Positions 28,123 through 37,289 of a stretch of 64,000 nucleotides of DNA are shown here, in pieces. Positions within the stretch are counted from its first letter, which is position 1. The number at the start of each line of letters is the position of its first letter. The stretch is from Arthrobacter sp. B0490 (lineage in GTDB: Bacteria; Actinomycetota; Actinomycetes; Actinomycetales; Micrococcaceae): contig NZ_PJIR01000001.1 in the NCBI RefSeq assembly GCF_002929355.1, positions 1 to 64,000 of the forward strand. Direction: 5' to 3'. Position numbers and translations under genes: made by a program. The notes beneath the pieces were generated by a model that saw only the letters and a program-made list of their open reading frames with translations, was not told the DNA's origin and did no database searches.

Positions 28123-28647
28123 ATGAAGACTTTCGTGCTCGGTGGGGGCTGTTTCTGGTGCCTCGATGCCCTCTACCAGAAGACCCGTGGCGTGACCGAG
28201 GTGGTCTCCGGCTACACCGGCGGCCACACGCGGCATCCTGACTACGACTCCGTCTGCTCCGGCACGACGGGACACGCCGAGGTCGTCGCGGTGTCCTTCG
28301 ACGAGACCGTCATTCCGGAGGACGTCGTCCTGGACATGTTCTTCGTGTCCCACGACCCGACGACGCTGAACCGGCAGGGCTACGACGTCGGCACGCAGTA
28401 CCGCAGCGTCATGTACTACCAGGACACCGAGCAGAAGACGCTGTTCGAGGAGGCGATCACCCGAAACCAGGAGAACTGGAAGAACCCGATCGTCACCGAG
28501 GTCAGCAGGCTCCCGCAGTTCCACGTCGCGGAGGACTGGCACCAGAACTTCTACGCCAAGCACCCCGAGCAGGGTTACTGCCAGGTGATCATCAACCCGA
28601 AGCTGTCGAAGGCCCGCAAATATTACGCCCAGTGGCTCGCCGCCTAG
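28123..28647 (+). CDS. msrA: Peptide methionine sulfoxide reductase MsrA
   Basis: 174 residues. It reduces methionine-S-sulfoxide in proteins and free Met. The catalytic motif GGGCFWC is near residue 7, with the nucleophilic Cys in GCFW. VVSGYTGGH, the glutamate-bearing region SGTTGHAEVV and FFVSHDPTTLNRQGYDVGTQYRS are all typical. A further Cys in EQGYCQV near residue 154 may act as recycling Cys. I favour the ATG at 28123 because the domain begins there; an upstream ATG at 28078 is in frame. No strong ribosome binding site is visible for either. Confidence 0.95.
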   Translation: MKTFVLGGGCFWCLDALYQKTRGVTEVVSGYTGGHTRHPDYDSVCSGTTGHAEVVAVSFDETVIPEDVVLDMFFVSHDPTTLNRQGYDVGTQYRSVMYYQDTEQKTLFEEAITRNQENWKNPIVTEVSRLPQFHVAEDWHQNFYAKHPEQGYCQVIINPKLSKARKYYAQWLAA

Positions 28648-28754
28648 GCGCACCCGTGGGCACCCGTTAAGCTGACCGCCGTCGCTCGGGGGCAGGCGTC
28701 CGGCCGCCACGGTCGACGCCTCCCCCTCCCCTTTCCCGAACAGGCAGGCTCCGC

Positions 28755-29690
28755 ATGGCAAAGATCTACGACGACGTCACACAGCTCGTGGGACGGACAC
28801 CCCTCGTCCGGCTGAACCGCCTGACAGAGGGTCTCGACGCGCAGGTTGCGGTCAAGCTCGAGTTCTACAACCCCGCCAACAGCGTGAAGGACCGGATCGG
28901 CGTCGCCATCATCGACGCGGCGGAACGGGCAGGAGCGCTGCAGCCCGGCGGGACGATCGTCGAGGGGACGTCCGGGAACACCGGGATCGCCCTGGCGATG
29001 GTGGGCGCGGCACGCGGCTACCGCGTCATCCTGACGATGCCCGAGACCATGTCCACCGAGCGGCGGGTCATGCTGCGGGCGTACGGAGCCGAGATCGTCC
29101 TCACACCGGGCTCCGAAGGCATGCGGGGCGCCGTCGAGCGGGCGAAGGACATCGTCGCGACGACGGAGAACGCCATCTGGGCCCAGCAGTTCGCCAACGC
29201 GGCCAACCCCGCCATCCACCGCACCACCACGGCCGAGGAGGTCTGGGAGGACACGGACGGCGAGGTGGACATCTTCGTGGCGGGCGTCGGGACCGGCGGC
29301 ACCATCACGGGCGTAGGACAGGTGCTCAAGGAGCGCAAGCCGGGCGTGCAGATCGTCGCCGTCGAACCCGCGGACTCCCCCATCCTCAACGGCGGCGCCC
29401 CCGGCCCGCACAAGATCCAGGGCCTCGGGGCGAACTTCATCCCCGAGAACCTCGACCGCGAGGCGTACGACGAGGTGCTCGACGCCACGGTGGAGGACTC
29501 GGTCCGCGTGGCCCGGGCGCTCGGCACCCAGGAGGGCATCCTCGGCGGGATCTCGTCGGGAGCCATCGTCTGGGCAGCGCTCGAACTCGCGAAGCGTCCC
29601 GAGAACGCCGGTAAGCTCATCGTGGCGGTCGTCTGCGATTTCGGCGAGCGCTACATCTCCACGGTCCTCTTCGACGACATCCGCGGCTGA
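28755..29690 (+). CDS. cysK: Cysteine synthase A (O-acetylserine sulfhydrylase)
   Basis: 311 residues. This PLP enzyme combines O-acetylserine with sulfide to make cysteine. The PLP lysine is in [11 protein letters not shown] near residue 44. The substrate-binding loop is [10 protein letters not shown], the phosphate-binding loop [10 protein letters not shown], and [11 protein letters not shown] lies near the C-terminus. It is followed 52 bases later by cysE, which makes its substrate, so the pair completes cysteine biosynthesis from serine. Confidence 0.96.
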   Translation: MAKIYDDVTQLVGRTPLVRLNRLTEGLDAQVAVKLEFYNPANSVKDRIGVAIIDAAERAGALQPGGTIVEGTSGNTGIALAMVGAARGYRVILTMPETMSTERRVMLRAYGAEIVLTPGSEGMRGAVERAKDIVATTENAIWAQQFANAANPAIHRTTTAEEVWEDTDGEVDIFVAGVGTGGTITGVGQVLKERKPGVQIVAVEPADSPILNGGAPGPHKIQGLGANFIPENLDREAYDEVLDATVEDSVRVARALGTQEGILGGISSGAIVWAALELAKRPENAGKLIVAVVCDFGERYISTVLFDDIRG

Positions 29691-29741
29691 CCAGTCCCGC
29701 CCCGTTCCGACGATCCACAACCATTCCCGAGAAGGTAGCCG

Positions 29742-30329
29742 GTGAGCTTTCTAGAACGACTGCGCGAGGACCTCGACACCGCGCGCACCCACGATCCGGC
29801 CGCCCGTGGGTCCCTCGAGAACACCATCGTGTACTCCGGGCTGCACGCCATCTGGGTCCACCGGCTCACCCACCGCATGTGGCGGAACGAGAAGCTGCGG
29901 TTCCCGGCACGCGTGCTGTCGCAGCTCGCGCGTGCGCTCACCGGGATCGAGATCCACCCGGCGGCGACGATCGGGCGCAGGTTCTTCATCGACCACGGCA
30001 TGGGGATCGTCATCGGTGGCACGGCGGAGATCGGCGACGACGTCATGCTGTACCAGGGCGTGACGCTCGGCGGCCGGTCGCTCGAGAAGGTGAAGCGTCA
30101 CCCCACCATCGGCGACCGCGTCACGATCGGCGCCGGAGCCAAGGTCCTCGGGCCGATCACCATCGGTGCGGGCAGCGCGGTCGGCGCGAACGCCGTCGTC
30201 GTGAAGGACACCCCTCCGGACTCGATCGTCACGGGTATCCCGGCGACATTCCGTCATCGCGACTCGCGCCGTGAGACGCAGCCCGCGGTGGATCCCGCCG
30301 AATACGTGGATCCCGCCATCTACATCTAG
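29742..30329 (+). CDS. cysE: Serine O-acetyltransferase
   Basis: 195 residues, the short EpsC-type. An N-terminal helical domain precedes a left-handed beta-helix of hexapeptide repeats ([25 protein letters not shown] to [10 protein letters not shown]). The catalytic His is in FIDHGMG, and YQGVTLGG is conserved. It acetylates serine with acetyl-CoA for cysteine synthesis and is usually feedback-inhibited by cysteine through the C-terminus; the tail here lacks an obvious long CysK-binding extension but ends in Ile. GTG start at 29742 with GAAGGTAG upstream. It forms an operon with cysK. Confidence 0.95.
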   Translation: MSFLERLREDLDTARTHDPAARGSLENTIVYSGLHAIWVHRLTHRMWRNEKLRFPARVLSQLARALTGIEIHPAATIGRRFFIDHGMGIVIGGTAEIGDDVMLYQGVTLGGRSLEKVKRHPTIGDRVTIGAGAKVLGPITIGAGSAVGANAVVVKDTPPDSIVTGIPATFRHRDSRRETQPAVDPAEYVDPAIYI

Positions 30330-30373
30330 CGCGTCCTGACGTCCAGGACGCCCGGCCCCTTTCCGGGCCGGAA

Positions 30374-30411
30374 CGCAGGAAGCCCCGGACCGAGGTCCGG
30401 GGCTTCCTGCG
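30374..30411. terminator. Bidirectional terminator between cysE and gnd
   Basis: Perfect 17-bp inverted repeat (30374-30390 and 30395-30411) with a 4-base CGAG loop, between convergent genes and only 12 bases from the gnd stop. A shorter CCGG-rich hairpin precedes it. Confidence 0.85.
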
Positions 30412-30422
30412 TCGGGTGACCG

Positions 30423-31859
30423 TCAGTGGGTGTCGACGGCCTCGATCTCGGACTTGTCCTCGCCCCACAGGGTGTGGAAGGTGCCCTCGATGTCGACACG
30501 GTTGTAGGTGTGGGCGCCGAACAGGTCGCGGAGGCCCTGCGTGAGGGCGGCCGGGAGGCGCTTGCGGCGCAGGCCGTCGTAGTAGGCCAGCGACGCCGAG
30601 AAGACCGGCACCGGGATGCCCAGCTGGACGGCGGTCGCCACCACGCGGCGCCAGGCCGGTACCGCGCCGGCGATCGCCTCGGCGAACGCGGGGGCCAGCA
30701 GCAGGTTGGCCGGGCGGCCCTCGCCCGCGTAGGCCTTCATGATGTCGTCGAGCAGTTCGGCCCGGATGATGCAGCCTGCACGCCACAGCGACGCGATCTC
30801 ATCGAGCCTGAGCTCCCAGCCGTACTCCTTCGCCGCCGCCGTGAGCATGTCGATGCCCTGCGCGTAGCTGACCAGCTTCGAGGCGTAGAGCGCGAGCCGG
30901 ACGTCCTCGACGAAGGTGTCCGGCAGGTCGACGGTCCCCTCGTGGCCCTGCAGGATGTCCTGGGCCTGGAGGCGCTGCTCGAGCTGCGAGGACAGCGCGC
31001 GCGCGAACACGGACTCGGCGATACCCGACGTCGGGCTGCCCAGTTCCAGCGCCGACACCACGGTCCAGCGGCCGGTCCCCTTCTGGCCGGCCGCGTCGAC
31101 GACGACGTCGACGAAGGGCTTGCCCGTGCGCTGGTCGGTGTGCCCGAGGACCTCGGCGGTGATCTCGATGAGGAAGGAGGACAGCGTGCCGCTGTTCCAG
31201 TCCGTGAAGATCTTCGCCTGGTCCGCCGGTTCGATCCCGGCACCCGAGCGGAGGAGGTCGAAGGCCTCGCCGATGACCTGCATGTCCGCGTACTCGATGC
31301 CGTTGTGCACCATCTTCACGAAGTGGCCGGCGCCGTCCGTGCCGATCCAGCGGCAGCACGGCTCGCCGTTGTACTTCGCGGAGATCTTCTCGAGCATCGG
31401 GCCGAGGGAGTCGTAGGACTCACGGGAGCCGCCGGGCATGATCGACGGGCCGAGGAGTGCGCCCTCCTCGCCGCCCGACACCCCGACGCCGACGAAGTGC
31501 AGGTCGTGCCGGGACAGGGCCGCCTCACGGCGCCGCGTGTCCTCGTAGTGCGAGTTGCCGCCGTCGATCACGATGTCGCCGGGTTCGAGGAGAGGGGTGA
31601 GCTGGTCGATCACCGAGTCCACGGGCTTGCCCGCCTTCACCATGATGAGCACGCGGCGGGGCTTCTCGAGGGAGTCGACGAGCTCCTGCAGCGTCTCGGT
31701 CCGGATGAACTCGCCGTCGCCGCTGTGCTTCTGCAGCAACGCGTCCGTCTTCTCCACCGACCTGTTGTGCAGGGCCACCGTGTAGCCGTTGCGGGCGAGG
31801 TTCCGGGCGAGGTTCGCCCCCATCACTGCCAGGCCTGTGACGCCGATCTGTGCGCTCAA
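30423..31859 (-). CDS. gnd: 6-phosphogluconate dehydrogenase (NADP+-dependent, decarboxylating)
   Basis: 478 residues, the long form (about 470). It converts 6-phosphogluconate to ribulose 5-phosphate with NADPH production. The nucleotide-binding motif GLAVMGANLARNLA is near residue 7; catalytic segments VSGGEEGALLGPSIMPGG and FVKMVHNGIEY (Lys base) follow. GGNSHYEDT and the C-terminal HNRVDIEG-like AHTYNRVDIEG segment complete the fold. I chose the TTG at 31859 because GGAG lies six bases upstream and the domain starts there; an upstream start would add 14 unusual residues. Confidence 0.95.
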   Translation of the reverse strand: MSAQIGVTGLAVMGANLARNLARNGYTVALHNRSVEKTDALLQKHSGDGEFIRTETLQELVDSLEKPRRVLIMVKAGKPVDSVIDQLTPLLEPGDIVIDGGNSHYEDTRRREAALSRHDLHFVGVGVSGGEEGALLGPSIMPGGSRESYDSLGPMLEKISAKYNGEPCCRWIGTDGAGHFVKMVHNGIEYADMQVIGEAFDLLRSGAGIEPADQAKIFTDWNSGTLSSFLIEITAEVLGHTDQRTGKPFVDVVVDAAGQKGTGRWTVVSALELGSPTSGIAESVFARALSSQLEQRLQAQDILQGHEGTVDLPDTFVEDVRLALYASKLVSYAQGIDMLTAAAKEYGWELRLDEIASLWRAGCIIRAELLDDIMKAYAGEGRPANLLLAPAFAEAIAGAVPAWRRVVATAVQLGIPVPVFSASLAYYDGLRRKRLPAALTQGLRDLFGAHTYNRVDIEGTFHTLWGEDKSEIEAVDTH

Positions 31860-32090
31860 TGTGTTCTCCGTCGTTAGTCTGCTGGATGCAGATCGCTGCA
31901 TCTACCGGTGCTTCGGGCGTTCCCACGCCGGCCATCCGGTCGCTTTCACACTATTACCGTGCGCGCACCGGCCGCCAGAGAAGCCCCCGCATGCCGCGTT
32001 TTGTGTCCTGGGCGGCTCCCACCGGTAGCGTGTCCGACGCGACAGCCTCCCGGCTGGGTCGCTGGCGCCATCCGTGAAAGAATGGTAAGG

Positions 32091-33317
32091 ATGTCCGACG
32101 TTACGGTAACCCCCGCCCTTGCCCCGACCGCTTCCGCGCGCCCCCAGGTGCGGCCCGAAGTGGAGGGTGCGCAGCCGATCGTCTCGAGCGACGGCCGGCC
32201 CCTGCTGCAGTTCAAGTCCCCGAGGGTCAGCCAGCCGCCGGTGCACCTCGCGGACCTCACGCTCGCCGAACGCCAGGACCGCCTGAAGGAACTGGGCCAC
32301 CCGGGCTTCCGCGCCAAGCAGCTGTCGACGCACTACTTCACGCACTACACCACGGACCCGGCGGCGATGAGCGACCTGCCGAAGGCGGGCCGCGAGGAGC
32401 TGGTCTCGGCGATGTTCCCGCCGCTGCTCACCGAGGTGAAGCGGCTGACCACGGACAACGGCGACACCATCAAGTTCCTCTGGCGCCTCTTCGACGGTGC
32501 GCTCGTGGAGTCGGTCCTCATGCGCTATCCCGGGCGCGTGACACTCTGCGTGTCCTCGCAGGCCGGGTGCGGCATGAACTGCCCGTTCTGCGCCACCGGC
32601 CAGGCCGGTCTGACCCGCAACATGTCGACGGCGGAGATCGTCGACCAGGTCGTCGCCGCGAACCGCGCGCTCGCCGAGGGCGCGCTGGGCGACCTGCGCA
32701 CGGACGGCGGGCACGATGCCGACCGTGTCACCAATATCGTCTTCATGGGCATGGGTGAGCCCCTGGCGAACTACAAGCGCGTCATGGGCGCGCTGCACCG
32801 CTTCGTCGACGACTCCCCCGAAGGCCTCGGCATGTCGGCCCGCAACATCACGGTCTCCACCGTGGGTCTCGTGCCGGCCATCAACAAGCTCGCGGCCGAA
32901 TCGTTGCCGGTCACCTTCGCGCTCTCCCTCCACGCTCCCGACGACGAGCTCCGCGACGAGCTGATCCCCGTCAACACCCGCTGGAAGGTGGACGAGGCCC
33001 TCGACGCCGCCTACAACTACTACCGCACCACGGGCCGGCGCGTGAGCATCGAGTACGCGCTGATCAAGGACATGAACGACCACGCCTGGCGCGCCGACCT
33101 GCTGGCGAAGAAGCTCAACCAGCGCGGCCGCGGCTGGGTGCACGTCAACCCGATCCCGCTCAACCCCACGCCCGGCTCCATCTGGACGGCGTCCGAGAAG
33201 AGCGTGTCGACCGAGTTCATCAACCGCCTCCGCGCCGCCGGCATCCCGACCACGCTGCGCGACACCCGCGGCAAGGAGATCGACGGAGCCTGCGGGCAGC
33301 TCGCCGCCGGCGAGTAG
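32091..33317 (+). CDS. rlmN: 23S rRNA (adenine-2503-C2) methyltransferase RlmN, dual-specificity
   Basis: 408 residues. This radical SAM enzyme methylates C2 of A2503 in 23S rRNA and A37 in some tRNAs. The Fe-S cluster motif is CGMNCPFC (CxxxCxxC) near residue 160. The mobile catalytic Cys is in [10 protein letters not shown] near the C-terminus, and the first Cys is in [22 protein letters not shown] and the Asn/His-rich ASLHAP-like [10 protein letters not shown] are also present. ATG 32091 is favoured; an ATG three codons upstream is also in frame. tRNA-Val follows 98 bases after the stop. Confidence 0.95.
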   Translation: MSDVTVTPALAPTASARPQVRPEVEGAQPIVSSDGRPLLQFKSPRVSQPPVHLADLTLAERQDRLKELGHPGFRAKQLSTHYFTHYTTDPAAMSDLPKAGREELVSAMFPPLLTEVKRLTTDNGDTIKFLWRLFDGALVESVLMRYPGRVTLCVSSQAGCGMNCPFCATGQAGLTRNMSTAEIVDQVVAANRALAEGALGDLRTDGGHDADRVTNIVFMGMGEPLANYKRVMGALHRFVDDSPEGLGMSARNITVSTVGLVPAINKLAAESLPVTFALSLHAPDDELRDELIPVNTRWKVDEALDAAYNYYRTTGRRVSIEYALIKDMNDHAWRADLLAKKLNQRGRGWVHVNPIPLNPTPGSIWTASEKSVSTEFINRLRAAGIPTTLRDTRGKEIDGACGQLAAGE

Positions 33318-33354
33318 CAGGTGGCCGGATTGGCGGAACACCGCGGGCGGCCGG

Positions 33355-33360
33355 TATAGT
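33355..33360 (+). promoter_or_regulatory. Candidate -10 element for tRNA-Val
   Basis: TATAGT at 33355-33360, with TTGGCG at 33330-33335 (19-base spacing) as a possible -35. A start near 33367 would leave a 49-base leader containing a perfect 9-bp hairpin (33378-33386 with 33391-33399). Confidence 0.4.
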
Positions 33361-33415
33361 CGTCCCTCGTGATGCAGCCGTCCGGCAGTCGCCGGACGGG
33401 CGGATCGCAGGACGA

Positions 33416-33488
33416 GGGTCTTTAGCTCAGCTGGTAGAGCGCCACGTTTACACCGTGGATGTCATCGGTTCGATCCCGGTAGGACCCA
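33416..33488 (+). tRNA. tRNA-Val (anticodon TAC)
   Basis: 73-nt cloverleaf. Acceptor GGGTCTT pairs with AGGACCC, discriminator A. The anticodon stem-loop CCACGTTTACACCGTGG has TAC. D-loop AGCTCAGCTGGTAGAGC and T-loop GGTTCGATCCC are standard. The genome continues with CCA by chance of sequence (ACCCACCA), so a 3' CC may be partly encoded. Confidence 0.97.
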
Positions 33489-33494
33489 CCACGA

Positions 33495-33540
33495 GAAACC
33501 CCGCCATTCCCAGGGCAGATGTCCGGAAGGGCGGGGTTTC
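33495..33540 (+). terminator. Terminator after tRNA-Val
   Basis: 11-bp inverted repeat (33495-33505 and 33530-33540) with GAAACC...GGTTTC ends that supply a T-run on both strands. It lies in the gap between tRNA-Val and the convergent acyltransferase gene. Confidence 0.75.
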
Positions 33541-33578
33541 CTGCTGTCCGGGCACTCCGGCCAGGGGGGCGTGCACGA

Positions 33579-34598
33579 TCAGCCGGCGCGCGGCATCCCG
33601 AGGGACAGGCGCGACAGCGGCGTCCGGTGGAGGATCAGGGCCACAGCCCACGGCAGGACCAGCGCGAGCACCAGTACCCGGTACGACCGCTCGGCGTCCG
33701 GTACGTCGAGCAGCCAGAGGACGTACGTGTGGGTCAGCACGACCATCAGGCAGCCCGCAGCGAGCCTCCCCGACACGGCATGCACCCAGCCGGGCAGCAG
33801 GGGGAACAGGCCCTCGAGCATCAGGAGCAGGCCCACGCCGATCAGCACCGCGACGGCGACCCCGAGGACCGGCGTGCCCAGCTCGCCGTACTTCATGTCC
33901 AGAGGCGCCGACACCCCGGCGATGACCGGCGCCGCGCCCGCGGCGAGGCACACCGCGCCGACCCGGATCGGCGCCTCCACCCGGCTGCGGAGGTGCTGCA
34001 GTCCCTGGCCCGCGAGCATGAAGACGAGCGCGCCGCCGGCCACACCGAGCGACATGGGCAGCGGGGCGAGGACCTCCTGGAAAAGGTCGGTGATGATCGC
34101 GAGACCGGCGATGAGCACTATCCGGAGGACGAGGGTCGCACGCTCGAGGACCCGGAACAGGACGGCCGAGAGGAACAGCGCCGGCATGAACCAGTACGCG
34201 CCGAACGGTCCTGCGTTGAGGGACCCGCCCAGGAGGGGCAGGATCACCGCCTCGGGAGTCAGCGTCCCGCGGTACCGATGGATGGCGACGTGGACGATCA
34301 GCGTCACGACCAGCCAGGCGAAGAACGGCGTCATGATCGTCCCGAAGCGCTTCTTCGCCTCCGTCACGGACGCCCCTCGGGTACCAGGTTCCCGGGCCTT
34401 CCAGAGGTACCCGGACAACAGGAAGAACGCGGGGACGTGCCAGGTGTAGAGTCCGGCGTCGACGAGCGGGCCCGACCAGACGTGCCCGGCGACGACCCCG
34501 ACGACCGCGAGAACCCGCAGGCCGTCGATGGCCCCGGAGCGGACCGCTCGTGCGTCCGGTGTCGGTGCGCCGGGTATCGGCGCGCGCAGGGTCGTCAA
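33579..34598 (-). CDS. Membrane acyltransferase, family 3
   Basis: 339 residues from a TTG at 34598, which has GGAGGAG five bases upstream; an in-frame ATG at 34709 would add 37 Pro/Arg-rich residues and looks worse. The protein has about 10 hydrophobic segments. The first carries RVLAVVGVVAGHVW, with the His typical of acyltransferase_3 proteins, and a WKAREPGTRG cytoplasmic loop follows the second. Members O-acetylate sugars, peptidoglycan or lipoglycans across the membrane; the substrate here is unknown, though a lipoglycan role would fit the presence of mptB. No neighbours help. Confidence 0.8.
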   Translation of the reverse strand: MTTLRAPIPGAPTPDARAVRSGAIDGLRVLAVVGVVAGHVWSGPLVDAGLYTWHVPAFFLLSGYLWKAREPGTRGASVTEAKKRFGTIMTPFFAWLVVTLIVHVAIHRYRGTLTPEAVILPLLGGSLNAGPFGAYWFMPALFLSAVLFRVLERATLVLRIVLIAGLAIITDLFQEVLAPLPMSLGVAGGALVFMLAGQGLQHLRSRVEAPIRVGAVCLAAGAAPVIAGVSAPLDMKYGELGTPVLGVAVAVLIGVGLLLMLEGLFPLLPGWVHAVSGRLAAGCLMVVLTHTYVLWLLDVPDAERSYRVLVLALVLPWAVALILHRTPLSRLSLGMPRAG

Positions 34599-34747
34599 AC
34601 ACTCCTCCACGGTCGGACGAATGGGTATGGCTCCAAGCGTGGCCCGGCCGGCGATCGGAGGCCACTCCCGACGGCCGGCGACGGGAGGTGGCGCTTTCGT
34701 GGACGGCATGGTTCACGGTGCCGTCCGCCCGAGGTCCCGCAGGACGT

Positions 34748-35332
34748 CTAGCCCTGCACCTCCAGGATGCCGACCGGCTTCCCGTGCGCGAAGGTCACGA
34801 CATAGTCCTGACCCATGATCGTGACGGTGCACTGGAATGCCCCGGTGGTGCGGCAGTCGTCCCCCTGGTCCGGCGCCGTCCCGGGCTCCTCGAAGATCGG
34901 TTCCAGCAGCTCGGGGTCGATCCCCGGTGGCGTGGGCTCGTGGAAGGGGAGGGAGCCGGGCGGGATGCAGGTATAGGGATCGGCCGGATCCGTCCACCAG
35001 GCGCCGGCCTCCGTGATCGGGCACTGAGGGTAGGGCGGTGCAGGGAGATCCTCTGGAGGCAGGTCGCCGCCCCTCCCGCTGCCCGACGGACGGGGAGCCG
35101 GGGACGGCAGCGGACCGGTCTCCGCAGCGGGCGCGACGGGCAGGGCTCCGTCAGCGCCCTCCTGCACGCCCTCCTGCACGCCGGCCGGCGACGGCGCTTC
35201 GGCCGCAGGGGCCTGCACGGCCGGCGGCACGTCCTCCGCCGCCTGGCTCCCGGGCTCCATCAGCAGGGGTTGGCCGGCGATGACCGCCGCAGTGCCGAGA
35301 GCGATGAGAAGAGACCTAGTCGAAGAACGCAT
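34748..35332 (-). CDS. Secreted hypothetical protein with Pro-rich N-terminal region
   Basis: 194 residues from the ATG at 35332. A signal peptide is evident: basic MRSSTRS, hydrophobic LLIALGTAAVIAG, and a plausible cleavage after SQAA near residue 33. Residues 35-90 are low-complexity Pro/Ala/Glu. The C-terminal half has four cysteines (YPQCP, YTCIPP, DDCRTT and FQCTVT) consistent with two disulfides, and ends in a beta-rich stretch (CTVTIMGQDYVVTFAHGKPVG). I do not recognise a family. It stands alone on the minus strand. Confidence 0.7.
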   Translation of the reverse strand: MRSSTRSLLIALGTAAVIAGQPLLMEPGSQAAEDVPPAVQAPAAEAPSPAGVQEGVQEGADGALPVAPAAETGPLPSPAPRPSGSGRGGDLPPEDLPAPPYPQCPITEAGAWWTDPADPYTCIPPGSLPFHEPTPPGIDPELLEPIFEEPGTAPDQGDDCRTTGAFQCTVTIMGQDYVVTFAHGKPVGILEVQG

Positions 35333-35422
35333 TTTCCACCCCGGTTGAGAGACCAATGGGTTGAACCTATGACGCCCGGGGAGGTCCGGAAAACAGTAGT
35401 ACCTACTCGGTTTCCCCTCGAA

Positions 35423-36406
35423 CTACTCGCGCCGGGGGTGGATAATCCCCTGGCCCTGCCCGAGGTCCGGCAACTGGCGAGCGAGGAAGTCCAGGGCTTC
35501 CGAGACGCCCGCCTCGATCTTCAGCGACGCGAATTCGTCGCCCCTCGTGGGCCCCCGGTTGATGATCACCACCGGCTTGCCCGCCTTCGCCGCGTGGCGG
35601 ACGAACCGCAGCCCGCTCATGACGGTCAGCGAGGACCCGGCGACGAGCAGCGCGCCGGCGTCGTCGACCATCGCGTAGGCCTCCGCGACGCGGCCCTTGG
35701 GCACGTTCTCCCCGAAGTACACGAAGTCAGGCTTCAGCATCCCGCCGCAGACCGGGCAGGGGGCCATCACGAAGTCGCCCGTCTCGTCGACGTCGGCGTC
35801 GGCATCCGGCGCGACATCCCCGGCATCCGACTCCCGCTCGAGATAGCCGGGGTTCAGCCCCTCGAGGATCTCGGCGATCCGCGACCGTGCGAAGGTGGAC
35901 GCGCACTGCAGGCAGACGACGCGGTCGAAGGTGCCGTGCAGGTCGATGACGTTCAGGCTTCCCGCCGAGGAGTGGAGCCTGTCGACGTTCTGCGTGATCA
36001 GGCCCGACAGCAGGTTCCGCTGCTCCAGCAGCGCGACGGCGGCGTGGCCTGCGTTGGGGTCCGCCCGGCGGAGGTGCCGCCAGCCCACGTGGTTGCGGGC
36101 CCAGTACCTGCGTCGCAGTGCCTCGTCCCCGACGAACTGCTGGTAGGTCATGGGGCTGCGCGGTACCGACTCCGGCCCGCGGTAGTCCGGGATGCCCGAG
36201 TCCGTGCTCAGGCCCGCCCCAGTCAGGACGGCGAGCCGGTGACCGCCCAGCAGGGCGACGGCCCGGTCGAGGAGCAGGCGTTCCTCCTGCCCGAGCGGGG
36301 CGAGGCCCTCCGCGGGCGCCGTGCTCACGAAGCCCGTCAGGCCGAGGCCCGGGTTGGAGGCGGGTCCGGGCAGGTCGTCCGGCGGACGGCCGGACCCGGC
36401 GGTCAC
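35423..36406 (-). CDS. NAD-dependent protein deacylase (sirtuin)
   Basis: 327 residues. The Sir2 fold includes the NAD-binding GAGLSTDSGIPDYRG near residue 63, TQNVDRLH and the catalytic His in VIDLHGT near 157. The zinc module has CLQC and CPVCGG, with an insert of about 40 acidic residues between the two Cys pairs (ESDAGDVAPDADADVDETGD). It deacylates lysine side chains, using NAD and releasing nicotinamide. The ATG overlaps the peroxiredoxin stop (ATGA), so the two are translationally coupled. Which acyl group it prefers is unknown. Confidence 0.93.
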   Translation of the reverse strand: MTAGSGRPPDDLPGPASNPGLGLTGFVSTAPAEGLAPLGQEERLLLDRAVALLGGHRLAVLTGAGLSTDSGIPDYRGPESVPRSPMTYQQFVGDEALRRRYWARNHVGWRHLRRADPNAGHAAVALLEQRNLLSGLITQNVDRLHSSAGSLNVIDLHGTFDRVVCLQCASTFARSRIAEILEGLNPGYLERESDAGDVAPDADADVDETGDFVMAPCPVCGGMLKPDFVYFGENVPKGRVAEAYAMVDDAGALLVAGSSLTVMSGLRFVRHAAKAGKPVVIINRGPTRGDEFASLKIEAGVSEALDFLARQLPDLGQGQGIIHPRRE

Positions 36407-36867
36407 AGGGCGGCTTCGACCGAGCTCAGCGCGCGGGCGTAGTCCGCGATGGGCCTCCCCTGCCCGTGGGGCGAGGAGACGGCCGCACGGACGACCCCGG
36501 AGCCGTCCAGGACGTAGCTGATGCGTTCGGCGTAACCGTGGACCTCGTCGAAGGCGTCGAAGGCCCGTGTGACGGTCCCGTGGGGCCAGAAATCGGCCAG
36601 GAGGTCGAAGGAGATGTCGTTGGCGTCGGCGAAGGCGCGCAGCGTGTACTTGTGGTCGACCGACACGGCGACGAGGCTCACACCTGCGGCGTCGAAGAGG
36701 TCGAGGTTGTCCCGCAGTTGGCCGAGCTCGTCGGTGCAGACCCGGGAGAAGGCGAAGGGGAAGAAGACGACGACCGCGCCGCCGACCAGGGAAGCTCTCT
36801 CGACGGTCTCGCCGAACTGGTTCGCGAGCGTGAATTCAGGAGCGACGGCCCCTACGTCCAGTGCCAC
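36403..36867 (-). CDS. ahpE: One-cysteine peroxiredoxin AhpE
   Basis: 154 residues, almost exactly the length of mycobacterial AhpE (153). The peroxidatic Cys is Cys44 in PFAFSRVCTDE (PxxxS/TxxC). No other cysteine exists, so it is a 1-Cys peroxiredoxin that needs an external reductant such as mycoredoxin. It reduces H2O2, organic peroxides and peroxynitrite. The start is GTG at 36867, placed by homology to AhpE; longer frames overlap the upstream gene. It sits between the DUF3052 gene and sir2, and in mycobacteria ahpE also lies next to a DUF3052 gene (from memory). Confidence 0.94.
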   Translation of the reverse strand: MALDVGAVAPEFTLANQFGETVERASLVGGAVVVFFPFAFSRVCTDELGQLRDNLDLFDAAGVSLVAVSVDHKYTLRAFADANDISFDLLADFWPHGTVTRAFDAFDEVHGYAERISYVLDGSGVVRAAVSSPHGQGRPIADYARALSSVEAAL

Positions 36868-36869
36868 AC

Positions 36870-37289
36870 CTACTGCTTCCGTCGGCTGACGAGCCGCGTC
36901 GCCGACCATTCCCTCGAGACGCCGGCCGACGACGTCGAGTGCAGGCCGGCGGTGGGGGCTGCCTCCTGCACGTCCGCGGGCGAGACATAGCCAGGGCGGC
37001 CGGACTTGGGGGTGAGCAGCCATACGACGCCCGAGGCGCCCAGCGAGGTCAGGGCATCCACGAGGGCGTCCACGAGGTCTCCGTCACCGTTCCGCCACCA
37101 CAGGATGACGCCGTCGACGACGTCCTGGTCGTCCTCGGTGAGCAGTTCGGACCCCACACCCCCCTCGAGGTTCTCCCGGAAGTCGAAGTCGACGTCGTCG
37201 TCGTATCCGAGCTCCTGAACGAGGTCTCCGTTCTTGAAACCCAACTTGCCTGCCACGTTGACCGCAGTGGCGGCTTCAGCCTCGCTCAC
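36870..37289 (-). CDS. DUF3052 protein
   Basis: 139 residues, acidic. It matches the DUF3052 pattern: KLGFKNGDLVQELGYDDDVDFDFRENLE and GASGVVWLLTPKSGRPGYVSPADVQEAA, with a disordered Ser/Arg-rich tail. No catalytic motif; function unknown. The start is GTG at 37289 with GGAGGAG four bases upstream. It precedes ahpE by two bases on the same strand, so ahpE and probably sir2 belong to its transcript. It is divergent from aceE, the arrangement also seen around Rv2239c in M. tuberculosis (from memory). Confidence 0.9.
   Translation of the reverse strand: MSEAEAATAVNVAGKLGFKNGDLVQELGYDDDVDFDFRENLEGGVGSELLTEDDQDVVDGVILWWRNGDGDLVDALVDALTSLGASGVVWLLTPKSGRPGYVSPADVQEAAPTAGLHSTSSAGVSREWSATRLVSRRKQ

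Noticed and set aside
28018..28761. 5' extension of the NIF3-like gene
   Set aside because: It is antisense to msrA; the ATG at 28017 starts the conserved domain.
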